Below, one piece after another: positions 1-5,560 of a DNA stretch of 5,964 bases (the first letter of the stretch is position 1; every line of letters starts with the position of its first letter). Where the stretch lies: positions 1 through 5,964 of the forward strand of contig JBAUMC010000025.1 of assembly GCA_049578505.1 (NCBI GenBank). Reading direction: 5' to 3'. This DNA comes from JAGVPT01 sp049578505 (GTDB lineage: Bacteria > Bacteroidota > Ignavibacteria > UBA10030 > UBA8401). A model generated the notes under the pieces. It made no database searches, was not told the origin of the DNA, and worked only from the letters and a program-made list of their open reading frames with translations. Position numbers and translations under genes: made by a program.

Positions 1-987
1 AACATGCCTTCAAATCAATTGGAGCTTGCAATGTGGATGGAGTCCGAGCGGATGATGCATCTCAAAATCGATTCGATCGGCATCGAAACCCAGCGCAGTG
101 TTGTGAAAGAAGAACGAAGGCAGAGTATCGACAACAGGCCGTATGGTTCCTGGTTCGAACAAACTTTTGCGCACGCCTACAAAGTCCATCCCTACCGGTG
201 GGTTCCGATCGGATCTTTCCAGTATATCGACAGAGCAACGTACGATGAGTTCCACCAATTCTATAAATCGTTCTACGTACCGAACAACGCCTGTCTCGCT
301 ATCGCCGGAGATATCGATATCGAAAAAACAAAGGCATTGGTAGCCAAGTACTACGGGGATATTCCAAAAGGGACGAACGAAATCTACAGGCCTTCAGTCG
401 TCGAGCCGCCGCAGGCGGCAGAAGTACGGGATACGGTCTACGACAACATCCAGCTACCGGCAGTCATCGAAGCGTACCACATGCCGGCACAAGGGACAAA
501 AGACTACTACGCCCTCAGCATGCTAACGACACTATTGTCGGGAGGAGAAAGCTCGCGCTTGAACAAACGTCTGGTCGACAAAGAAAAAACTGCAGTCGCG
601 GTCCAATCATTCCCGCTGGACCTTGAAGACCCGTCGCTATTTATTTTGCTGGGGGTAGCGAATTTCGGGAAATCACCGAAAGAAATCGAGACGAGCATTC
701 AGGAGGAAATTGAGAGAGTCAAGGACACGCTCATCACCGATAACGAGCTGACGAAGATACGGAACGAGGAAGAGACGGGCTTCATCGAGAAAAATTCGAC
801 CGAGCAAGGAATAGCAACGGAGCTGGCGAATTATCATCTCTTCTTCGGCGATACGAACCTCATCAACTCCGAGATCGACAAGTTCATGGGGGTGACAAAG
901 GAAGATCTCCGGCGCGTCGCAAGCGAGTATCTCGCGGTAAAAAACCGGACCGTTCTCTACTACCTCCCAAAAACAAAAGTACAGTAG
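1..987 (+). CDS. M16B zinc metallopeptidase, catalytic-type subunit (5' partial)
   Basis: The reading frame is open from base 1, so the gene starts upstream. The ATG at 4 is internal: the residues after it (PSNQLELAMWMESERM) match the stretch that follows the HxxEH zinc motif in M16 peptidases. HxxEH itself should lie roughly 45 residues upstream, outside the window, and cannot be checked. The distal zinc ligand is visible as the second Glu of VVKEERRQS (codon 112-114), followed by the family's DNRPYG segment. The second M16 domain begins around base 430. There the SRLNKRLVDKEKTAVAV stretch (553-597) aligns with the family's Arg/Tyr substrate-binding segment, but both key residues are Val (574-576 and 595-597). 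Known family role: zinc-dependent peptide degradation, often in the periplasm. Inference: this is the zinc-bearing half of a heterodimer with the next gene. The stop is TAG at 985-987. Confidence 0.93.
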   Translation, partial: NMPSNQLELAMWMESERMMHLKIDSIGIETQRSVVKEERRQSIDNRPYGSWFEQTFAHAYKVHPYRWVPIGSFQYIDRATYDEFHQFYKSFYVPNNACLAIAGDIDIEKTKALVAKYYGDIPKGTNEIYRPSVVEPPQAAEVRDTVYDNIQLPAVIEAYHMPAQGTKDYYALSMLTTLLSGGESSRLNKRLVDKEKTAVAVQSFPLDLEDPSLFILLGVANFGKSPKEIETSIQEEIERVKDTLITDNELTKIRNEEETGFIEKNSTEQGIATELANYHLFFGDTNLINSEIDKFMGVTKEDLRRVASEYLAVKNRTVLYYLPKTKVQ

Positions 988-990
988 CAT

Positions 991-997
991 AAAGGAG
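991..997 (+). promoter_or_regulatory. Ribosome binding site of the second M16 gene
   Basis: AAAGGAG lies 8 bases before the ATG at 1006, a near-ideal Shine-Dalgarno sequence. It sits inside the 18-bp gap after the upstream stop codon. There is no room for a separate promoter or terminator, which supports co-transcription of the two M16 genes. Confidence 0.85.
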
Positions 998-1005
998 CTC
1001 TCACA

Positions 1006-3078
1006 ATGAAAAGATTCCTATTAGCCTCACTTGCGCTCTCATGTTTCGCCTTCGGTGTCGCGCAAGCTCAACTGGATAGAACCAAAATACCGGGACCGGG
1101 GCCTGCCCCCGCAATCGCGTTCCCCAGCTACGATGTCGTGACAACGCCAAACGGCATCCGGGTTATCGTGGTGAAAAATTCGGAATTGCCGATTGTGAGC
1201 ATCAGTTTGCTCATTGACAGAAAGCCTCTCCTCGAAGGGAAAGACGCAGGCCTGATCGACCTCGCCGGCCAGCTTCTTCGCAGCGGCACAACCACTCAGA
1301 CCAAAGACCAACTTGACGAAGCGATCGACCTCATCGGCGGGGACCTCTCCTCGAGCGGAACCAACGTGTATGCATCGGGCCTGTCGAAATACACGGAAAA
1401 GCTTTTCGCATTAATGTCGGATATCACTCTTCATCCCTCATTCCCCCAGGATGAGCTTGACAAACTCATTACACAGACAAAATCGGGACTGCAGGACAGA
1501 AAAACCGACCCCGGTATGATTGTCGACGTGGTCAGAAAAAAACTGATCTATGGCGCCGACCATCCGTACGGCGAGGTCGAAACCGAAGAAACTGTCGGCA
1601 AGATCACCCGGGAGAAATGTATCGCGACCTACAATACCTATTTTAAATCGAACTACGCGATCATCGCGGTGGTAGGGGATGTTGAGAAAGACAGCGTCAT
1701 GAGCCTCGTCAACAAATATTTCGGCACGTGGCCGAAGGGAACGCTCCCCTCGCCGGAATTCGCAGCTCCCCCTCGGCTGGATAAAGTGCACGTTGCCTTC
1801 GTCGACAGGCCGAGCTCGGTTCAGTCGGTGATCAGGGTCTCCGAGGTCGTCGATTTGCCGCGGGTTTCGCCCGACGTGCTTCCGGTCCAGGTGATGAACA
1901 CGATTCTTGGAGGAGGCGCGTTCCGGCTCTTCATCAACCTCCGCGAAAAGCATGCATACACCTACGGCGCCTACAGCTCCCTCTCCCCTGATGAACTGAT
2001 CGGAAATTTCACGGCTTCAGCTTCGACGAAGAATGCCGTCACAGACAGCGCGCTCACCCAGATCTTTTACGAACTCAACCGGATCCGTGATGAAAAAGTA
2101 GACTCAAGCGAATTGCAGATGGCGAAAAATTATCTGAGCGGATCGTTTGTCAGAGGCCTCGAACATCCAAACACGATCGCGCAATACGCGATCGCAATCG
2201 AGCGCTACGGGCTACCGAAGGATTACTATAAGACGTACCTCAAACGGCTCGATGAGGTGACTGCCGACCAGGTGCAAGCTGCCGCCAAAAAATATCTCGA
2301 CCCCGCTGCCATGCTTGTCGCCGTTGTAGGATCGGCCAGCGATGTAAAGGAAAAGCTGGCACAGTTCGGGCCTATCGATATGTATGACGAAGAAGGGAAT
2401 CTTATCGTTCATAAAGCTCTCCCTGCCGTGACGCTGACGCCGGATGAGATTTTTGCAAAGTTCATTGAAAAGAGCGGCGGCAAGGCAAAAATCAAAGCCA
2501 TGAAAGACAAAACTATTGAGATGAGCGGCAAGATTCAAAACATGGATGTGAAGCTGAAAGTCGTTCAAAAAGCCCCTAACAAGATTTTTGCGGAAACTGA
2601 AATGGTCGGGATGTTCAAACAACGGCAGGGCTTCGACGGAAAGCACGGCTGGTCGGTCTCTCAACAGGGCATTAAAGACCTGACCGGAGACCAATTGGAT
2701 GAGATCAAGTTTGAATCTATTTTCGATCTCTATGACAACTATAAAACGTTTGGATACAAGGCCGAAGTAAGCGGTGTAAAAACATTGAACGGAAAAGATT
2801 GTTACGAGGTGAGTATTTCGAATGCCTCGGGGAAGTCGATGAAGGAGTATTTCGGGGTGGACGATCTCCTGAAATACAGGGACGTGAAATCGATGCCGAC
2901 GCCTAACGGCCCGGTCGAGCAGACCACCGATTACTATGACTACAAAGATTTTGGCGGCTACCTTGAACCGGGAAGGATAGAACAGAGCGTTATGGGTCAG
3001 TCGTTCGAGTTTACAACTGACAAGTACGAGGTGAACACAAAGGTAAGCGACAAGATTTTCAGAAAACCAAGTAAGTGA
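1006..3078 (+). CDS. Secreted M16 peptidase-like protein, zinc site lost, with C-terminal LolA-like extension
   Basis: This is a 690-residue exported protein. Residues 1-21 form a signal peptide (MKR, hydrophobic core, AQA cleavage before QLD). Residues about 40-455 contain two M16 domains. At the position of the usual GLxHxxEHxxxxGT motif it reads GLIDLAGQLLRSGT (82-95). The ligands His, Glu and His are replaced by Asp85, Gly88 and Gln89, so it should not bind catalytic zinc. It keeps the substrate-binding pair in LREKHAYTYGAYS (Arg313 and Tyr320, seven residues apart as in insulysin-type M16 enzymes). The neighbouring subunit lacks exactly this pair, so the two probably form one active heterodimer. 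Residues about 478-690 are not part of a standard M16 protein (usually about 430-460 aa). The region is beta-rich, with strands such as KTIEMSGKIQNMDVKLKV and a DGKHGWSV turn, and resembles LolA/outer-membrane lipoprotein-sorting-like folds. That assignment is by eye. The start is fixed by the RBS and the signal peptide. Confidence 0.93.
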   Translation: MKRFLLASLALSCFAFGVAQAQLDRTKIPGPGPAPAIAFPSYDVVTTPNGIRVIVVKNSELPIVSISLLIDRKPLLEGKDAGLIDLAGQLLRSGTTTQTKDQLDEAIDLIGGDLSSSGTNVYASGLSKYTEKLFALMSDITLHPSFPQDELDKLITQTKSGLQDRKTDPGMIVDVVRKKLIYGADHPYGEVETEETVGKITREKCIATYNTYFKSNYAIIAVVGDVEKDSVMSLVNKYFGTWPKGTLPSPEFAAPPRLDKVHVAFVDRPSSVQSVIRVSEVVDLPRVSPDVLPVQVMNTILGGGAFRLFINLREKHAYTYGAYSSLSPDELIGNFTASASTKNAVTDSALTQIFYELNRIRDEKVDSSELQMAKNYLSGSFVRGLEHPNTIAQYAIAIERYGLPKDYYKTYLKRLDEVTADQVQAAAKKYLDPAAMLVAVVGSASDVKEKLAQFGPIDMYDEEGNLIVHKALPAVTLTPDEIFAKFIEKSGGKAKIKAMKDKTIEMSGKIQNMDVKLKVVQKAPNKIFAETEMVGMFKQRQGFDGKHGWSVSQQGIKDLTGDQLDEIKFESIFDLYDNYKTFGYKAEVSGVKTLNGKDCYEVSISNASGKSMKEYFGVDDLLKYRDVKSMPTPNGPVEQTTDYYDYKDFGGYLEPGRIEQSVMGQSFEFTTDKYEVNTKVSDKIFRKPSK

Positions 3079-3112
3079 TTTCTCTGATTGCGCAGATTTA
3101 GCACAGATTGTC

Positions 3113-3130
3113 CCGAAGGGATTCCTTCGG
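3113..3130. other. Perfect 7-bp hairpin downstream of the M16 operon
   Basis: CCGAAGG and CCTTCGG form a perfect inverted repeat around a GATT loop, starting 35 bases after the M16 stop codon. No T-run follows, so it is not a classical intrinsic terminator; it could stabilise the mRNA 3' end. Copies of CGCAGATTTAG lie on either side, at 3091-3101 and 3140-3150. Confidence 0.5.
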
Positions 3131-3159
3131 AACAGATTTCGCAGATTTAGAATCCGCAA

Positions 3160-3177
3160 CGGGAAATAGGTTTCCCG
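3160..3177. other. Perfect 7-bp hairpin
   Basis: CGGGAAA and TTTCCCG pair around a TAGG loop. It is the second hairpin in the 3079-3205 gap, where no gene is visible. There is no T-tract on either strand. Its role is unknown; it may be a decayed palindromic repeat related to those further right. Confidence 0.45.
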
Positions 3178-3211
3178 CAAAATCGAAAGATTCCTGGATA
3201 GAGCCTCAGTA

Positions 3212-3238
3212 TGTCATTCCCGCGAAAGCGGGAATCCA
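3212..3238 (+). repeat. Palindromic element A1 (short form)
   Basis: ATTCCCGC and GCGGGAAT form a perfect 8-bp stem with a GAAA loop. This is the simple 27-bp version, without the 22-base internal insertion found in every other A copy. It marks the left end of the island. Confidence 0.85.
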
Positions 3239-3264
3239 ATTACTAGGGTAGTTTGACACTTGCG

Positions 3265-3291
3265 TGGATGCCCACTTCCGTGGGGATGACA
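3265..3291 (-). repeat. Palindromic element B1
   Basis: The stem ATGCCCAC / GTGGGGAT around TTCC has one G-G mismatch. It is followed by the 26-bp spacer variant (3292-3317) shared only with B3, and preceded by TTGCG, also shared only with B3. Confidence 0.8.
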
Positions 3292-3317
3292 GACGGGGGT
3301 GGACATAACAGGCTATA

Positions 3318-3366
3318 TGTCATTCCCGCGTGCCAAAGGCATCCCCTTGGGAAAAGCGGGAATCTA
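3318..3366 (+). repeat. Palindromic element A2 (49-bp form)
   Basis: The outer stem ATTCCCGC/GCGGGAAT encloses two smaller palindromes: TGCC-AAA-GGCA (3331-3341) and TCCC-CTT-GGGA (3342-3352). A three-armed fold is therefore possible. It ends in ATCTA rather than ATCCA. Confidence 0.85.
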
Positions 3367-3390
3367 CTTACCGTTGTGTAGCACAATGCA

Positions 3391-3417
3391 TGGATGCCTG
3401 CTTCCGTGGGCATGACA
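3391..3417 (-). repeat. Palindromic element B2
   Basis: ATGCCTGC / GTGGGCAT around TTCC. Two positions are T-G and G-T, which would still pair in RNA on this strand but are mismatches in DNA. A 34-bp spacer (3418-3451) follows. Confidence 0.8.
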
Positions 3418-3451
3418 ATCACATTACAGTTAGTGGGTACAACAGGTGGCT

Positions 3452-3500
3452 TGTCATTCCCGCGTGCCAAAGGCATCCCCTCGGGAAAAGCGGGAATCCA
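3452..3500 (+). repeat. Palindromic element A3, directly upstream of the nuclease gene
   Basis: This 49-bp copy is identical to A5 and has the CTC inner loop in place of CTT. The usual 24-bp linker begins after it (ACCGTT, up to about 3509) and then gives way to the nuclease leader. A3 and B3 are thus an inverted pair with the gene as the loop. Confidence 0.85.
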
Positions 3501-3532
3501 TCTACCGTTAACGAACTCTTCCCCGGGGGACA

Positions 3533-3817
3533 ATGCGCCGATATTTCGTGTATATCATGTCAAACAAGAAAAGAGGGACGCTTTACATCGGTGTAACAAA
3601 TAGCTTGAAAACCAGAACGTGGCAGCATAAATCCGGCATGTACGACGGCTTCACTAAACGATATTCGTTGCATGACCTGATTTACTTTGAAGAATTCACA
3701 GATGTCAGGGACGCAATCACGCGTGAAAAGCAATTGAAGAAATGGAACAGGGGATGGAAAATCGAACTCATCGAGAAGATGAATCCTGAATGGATAGACT
3801 TGTACGATACGTTGTAA
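3533..3817 (+). CDS. Single-domain GIY-YIG superfamily nuclease
   Basis: This 94-residue protein is essentially one GIY-YIG (URI) domain, COG2827-like. The first signature strand is YFVYI (residues 4-8, the 'GIY' position) and the second is TLYIG (16-20, the 'YIG' position). Arg28 in LKTRTWQHK is the expected catalytic arginine, His32 follows, and Glu65 in REKQLKKW is the expected metal ligand. The tail MNPEWIDLY is typical of this small stand-alone subfamily. There is no extra DNA-binding domain, signal peptide or membrane segment, so it should act in the cytoplasm. The ATG at 3533 is required, because a later Met (residue 9) would remove the first motif. The RBS is poor: GGGGGA ends only two bases from the ATG. 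The gene lies between inverted elements A3 and B3, inside 236-bp direct repeats. The family cuts DNA (UvrC, homing enzymes, Slx1). The substrate here is unknown, and cleavage of the surrounding repeats is a hypothesis. Confidence 0.92.
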   Translation: MRRYFVYIMSNKKRGTLYIGVTNSLKTRTWQHKSGMYDGFTKRYSLHDLIYFEEFTDVRDAITREKQLKKWNRGWKIELIEKMNPEWIDLYDTL

Positions 3818-3823
3818 ATTGCG

Positions 3824-3850
3824 TGGATGCCCACTTCCGTGGGCATGACA
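3824..3850 (-). repeat. Palindromic element B3, directly downstream of the nuclease gene
   Basis: Perfect 8-bp stem ATGCCCAC / GTGGGCAT with a TTCC loop. Being so close to the stop codon, it could also form a hairpin at the nuclease mRNA 3' end, although no T-run follows. Confidence 0.85.
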
Positions 3851-3876
3851 GACGGGGGTGGACATAACAGGCTATA

Positions 3877-3925
3877 TGTCATTCCCGCGTGCCAAAGGCA
3901 TCCCCTTGGGAAAAGCGGGAATCCA
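3877..3925 (+). repeat. Palindromic element A4 (49-bp form)
   Basis: Identical to A2 except for the last-but-one base (ATCCA instead of ATCTA). It keeps the CTT inner loop. Confidence 0.85.
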
Positions 3926-3949
3926 TTTACGCTTGTGTAGCACAATACA

Positions 3950-3976
3950 TGGATGCCCGCTTACGCGCGCATGACA
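3950..3976 (-). repeat. Palindromic element B4
   Basis: ATGCCCGC / GCGCGCAT around TTAC, with one C-C mismatch. It carries the GC/GC variant of the stem base next to the loop. Confidence 0.8.
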
Positions 3977-4010
3977 AACACCTTGCAGTCGGTGGGTACA
4001 ACAGGTGGCT

Positions 4011-4059
4011 TGTCATTCCCGCGTGCCAAAGGCATCCCCTCGGGAAAAGCGGGAATCCA
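4011..4059 (+). repeat. Palindromic element A5 (49-bp form)
   Basis: Identical to A3 over all 49 bases; begins exactly 134 bases after A4. Confidence 0.85.
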
Positions 4060-4083
4060 CTTACCGTTGTGCAGCACAATGCA

Positions 4084-4110
4084 TGGATGCCCGCTTACGC
4101 GGGCATAACA
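4084..4110 (-). repeat. Palindromic element B5
   Basis: Perfect stem ATGCCCGC / GCGGGCAT with a TTAC loop. The outer end reads ATAACA where the other B copies have ATGACA. Confidence 0.8.
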
Positions 4111-4144
4111 AACACATTGCAGTCGGTGGGTACAACAGGTGGCT

Positions 4145-4193
4145 TGTCATTCCCGCGTGCCAAAGGCATCCCCTCGGGAAAAGCGGGAATCTA
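4145..4193 (+). repeat. Palindromic element A6 (49-bp form)
   Basis: Begins exactly 134 bases after A5 and differs from it only in the terminal ATCTA. It is the last A copy in the island. Confidence 0.85.
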
Positions 4194-4217
4194 CTTACCG
4201 TTGTGCAGCACAATACA

Positions 4218-4244
4218 TGGATGCCCACTTCCGTGGGCATGACA
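4218..4244 (-). repeat. Palindromic element B6, right end of the island
   Basis: Perfect stem ATGCCCAC / GTGGGCAT with a TTCC loop. The bases after it (GACTGA, 4245-4250) extend the inverted match to the left end of the island. Confidence 0.85.
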
Positions 4245-4282
4245 GACTGAAGAGATCGCGGGCTGTTCACATACCTTAAATA

Positions 4283-4319
4283 AAAAATCCCGTTCAGTTA
4301 TTCACCGAACGGGATTTTT
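4283..4319. terminator. Bidirectional intrinsic terminator
   Basis: AAAAATCCCGTTC (4283-4295) and GAACGGGATTTTT (4307-4319) form a perfect 13-bp stem around an 11-base loop. The stem has a GC-rich core and A/T runs at both outer ends. It lies 49 bases beyond the stop of the minus-strand gene ending at 4369 and most likely terminates that operon. It would also stop any plus-strand transcript leaving the repeat island. Confidence 0.93.
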
Positions 4320-4368
4320 GTTTATCACTCAATCTGCGCTAAATCAGCATCATCAGAGCAATCACAAA

Positions 4369-5553
4369 TCACTTCATCAAAAGCATCTTCTTCACATCGA
4401 GACGATCCGGAGCTCGCAGAACGTAGAAGTAAACTCCCGAAGCAAGTCGCGAGGCATCGAATGTGACATTCTGAACTTCATCTGCCGGAACAACACCATC
4501 AAGCAATGTTGCCACTTCCTGACCGATGCTGTTGTAGATCTTTACCGCAACATGTTCAGTCGTCTTCATCGCAAAGGTAAACTTCGTCGACGGGTTGAAC
4601 GGGTTGGGATAGTTCTGGCTCAGCTGGTAATCTGAGGCCGAAAGAGTTGCCTTTACCGTAACTTCGGAACTGTAAACAAAACCACCGTCGCGGTTGATTT
4701 GCTTGAGGCGATAATTGTATGTACCGGCTTCCTTCACAACATCGCTGTAGCTGTAACTCTGCGGTGTGTTTGTTGTTCCTTTACCCGCAATATTCCCTAC
4801 TTTTGCCCAGGTAGAAGAGGTAGCTTGATTGACGCCTGCCGCCTGACGCTCGACATCGAAACCGGAGTTGTTGATCTCTGTTTTTGTCGCCCATGAGAGA
4901 TTGACTGTGCGTCCCTGTGCAAGAGCTGTGAAGCTAGTGAGCTCGACGGGAAGATTCGCGTCGGTAATCGAGGGTGTTGTAAGGGTCACGGCAGAACCAG
5001 TCCAAGGGTTCGCGTGTCCCAATGTAAACGCATCACAACTAGTGCCAGCTCCCGATGTCTTCCAAGCAAGCCCCGCGGTTCCAGCAGTATTCGTTATCCC
5101 GGAAACGCAATATGTCCCAAATTTGTAAGAAGTTCCTACAGTAAGCTTAGGGATATTATTATTGAAAGTAGTTTGGGATCCAAATGATGGTTGTTGAATG
5201 TTGATGATAAGACTGTTTGAAGTAATCGCGGCGGGGCTGATAGCATTACCCTCATACGTTGCACCAATACTACCACCTAATGAGTCCTTTAAAGCAAAAT
5301 TTACACCAGTGATGTTTTGGTCCGTGTCCGCCAATACGGGATTGGTAAAGTTGGCCGAATTAAACGTTAGTACAAAGTCAGCGTTTCCAAGAAATACGGT
5401 ACTGACTGTCGCTTCTATATAGATATCGAAAAATAAAGTGTCATGAGAGACAAACTGATTTGCAACCGTCAACTGGACCGTTTGAGCAGATGAAGTGTTC
5501 ACAGCGGCAAACAGGACCAACAAGACTGCCAAAAGCAATGGTAACCTTTTCAT
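4369..5553 (-). CDS. Secreted beta-rich protein with type IX secretion (Por) C-terminal sorting domain
   Basis: This is a 394-residue exported protein. Residues 1-23 are a signal peptide (MKRL, Leu/Val-rich core, SSA cleavage before QTV). Residues about 24-195 form a beta-rich domain of cohesin-like appearance (FFDIYIEA, FLGNADFVLTFN). It has two cysteines, Cys149 and Cys173, that could form a disulfide. Residues about 201-302 look fibronectin-III-like and start with the common linker LPVELTSFTA, followed by VNLSWATKTEINNSGFDVER. Residues 309-394 are a type A T9SS sorting domain: YQLSQNYPNPFNPST, KIYNSIGQEV, LASGVYFYVL and the basic tail DVKKMLLMK. Known family route: Sec export, then T9SS passage across the outer membrane with removal of the sorting domain. 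The binding partner is unknown. It lies 50 bp downstream of a dockerin-like gene on the same strand, a possible partner. The cohesin label rests on general resemblance only. Confidence 0.92.
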   Translation of the reverse strand: MKRLPLLLAVLLVLFAAVNTSSAQTVQLTVANQFVSHDTLFFDIYIEATVSTVFLGNADFVLTFNSANFTNPVLADTDQNITGVNFALKDSLGGSIGATYEGNAISPAAITSNSLIINIQQPSFGSQTTFNNNIPKLTVGTSYKFGTYCVSGITNTAGTAGLAWKTSGAGTSCDAFTLGHANPWTGSAVTLTTPSITDANLPVELTSFTALAQGRTVNLSWATKTEINNSGFDVERQAAGVNQATSSTWAKVGNIAGKGTTNTPQSYSYSDVVKEAGTYNYRLKQINRDGGFVYSSEVTVKATLSASDYQLSQNYPNPFNPSTKFTFAMKTTEHVAVKIYNSIGQEVATLLDGVVPADEVQNVTFDASRLASGVYFYVLRAPDRLDVKKMLLMK

Positions 5554-5560
5554 TAGGTAT

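Larger units (their letters stand above)
3265..3500 (+). repeat. 236-bp direct repeat, left copy (B1-A2-B2-A3)
   Basis: It matches 3824-4059 at the same length without gaps, with about 15 differences by eye (roughly 94% identity). The first 102 bases (B, 26-bp spacer, A) differ at only two positions, and the final 49-bp A element is identical. The offset between copies is 559 bp, and the 323 bp between them hold the nuclease gene. Confidence 0.85.
3824..4059 (+). repeat. 236-bp direct repeat, right copy (B3-A4-B4-A5)
   Basis: Second copy of 3265-3500, beginning 6 bases after the nuclease stop codon. It continues rightward into one further A-B-spacer unit and a final A-B pair. Confidence 0.85.
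3206..4250. mobile_element. REPIN/BIME-like palindromic repeat island carrying a GIY-YIG nuclease gene
   Basis: Twelve short palindromic elements alternate strictly: A1 B1 A2 B2 A3, nuclease gene, B3 A4 B4 A5 B5 A6 B6. A elements start TGTCATTCCCGC and B elements end GGGCATGACA; B is the inverted form of A. A2 to A3, A4 to A5 and A5 to A6 start exactly 134 bases apart (49-bp A, 24-bp linker, 27-bp B, 34-bp spacer). The island ends share a longer inverted repeat: 3206-3223 against the reverse complement of 4233-4250 matches at 15 of 18 positions, including the outer TCAGT that internal copies lack. No convincing target-site duplication is seen. REP-like elements are known to be mobilised by RAYT transposases in other bacteria. 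None is present here, and treating the nuclease as the partner is inference. Confidence 0.7.

Noticed and set aside
3113..3177. Rho-independent terminator for the M16 operon
   Set aside because: Two good hairpins exist, but neither is followed by a T-run in either direction, so they are listed only as hairpins.
2212..3180. 322-codon minus-strand open frame opposite the second M16 gene
   Set aside because: It lies antisense to a clear M16/LolA-like coding sequence, has no family resemblance and no credible RBS. The same applies to the frames at 1438-1953 and 1039-1311.
3212..4244. CRISPR array
   Set aside because: The repeats alternate in orientation, and the sequences between them are themselves near-identical between units rather than unique spacers. 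No cas gene is present.
3197..4258. Target-site duplication flanking the repeat island
   Set aside because: Only AGAG appears near both edges, at different distances from the terminal repeats. That is too short and misaligned to count.
3243..4270. Open frames of 69-117 codons on both strands across the repeat island other than the nuclease
   Set aside because: They are translations of the palindromic repeats, with the same peptides recurring (for example PKASPWEKRES and ACQRHPLGKSGN). They have no RBS and no recognisable domain.
4318..5422. Plus-strand open frames opposite the T9SS protein gene (4318-4635, 4699-4896, 4868-5128, 5198-5422)
   Set aside because: They are shadows of the minus-strand coding sequence, whose signal peptide, domains and sorting domain are unambiguous.
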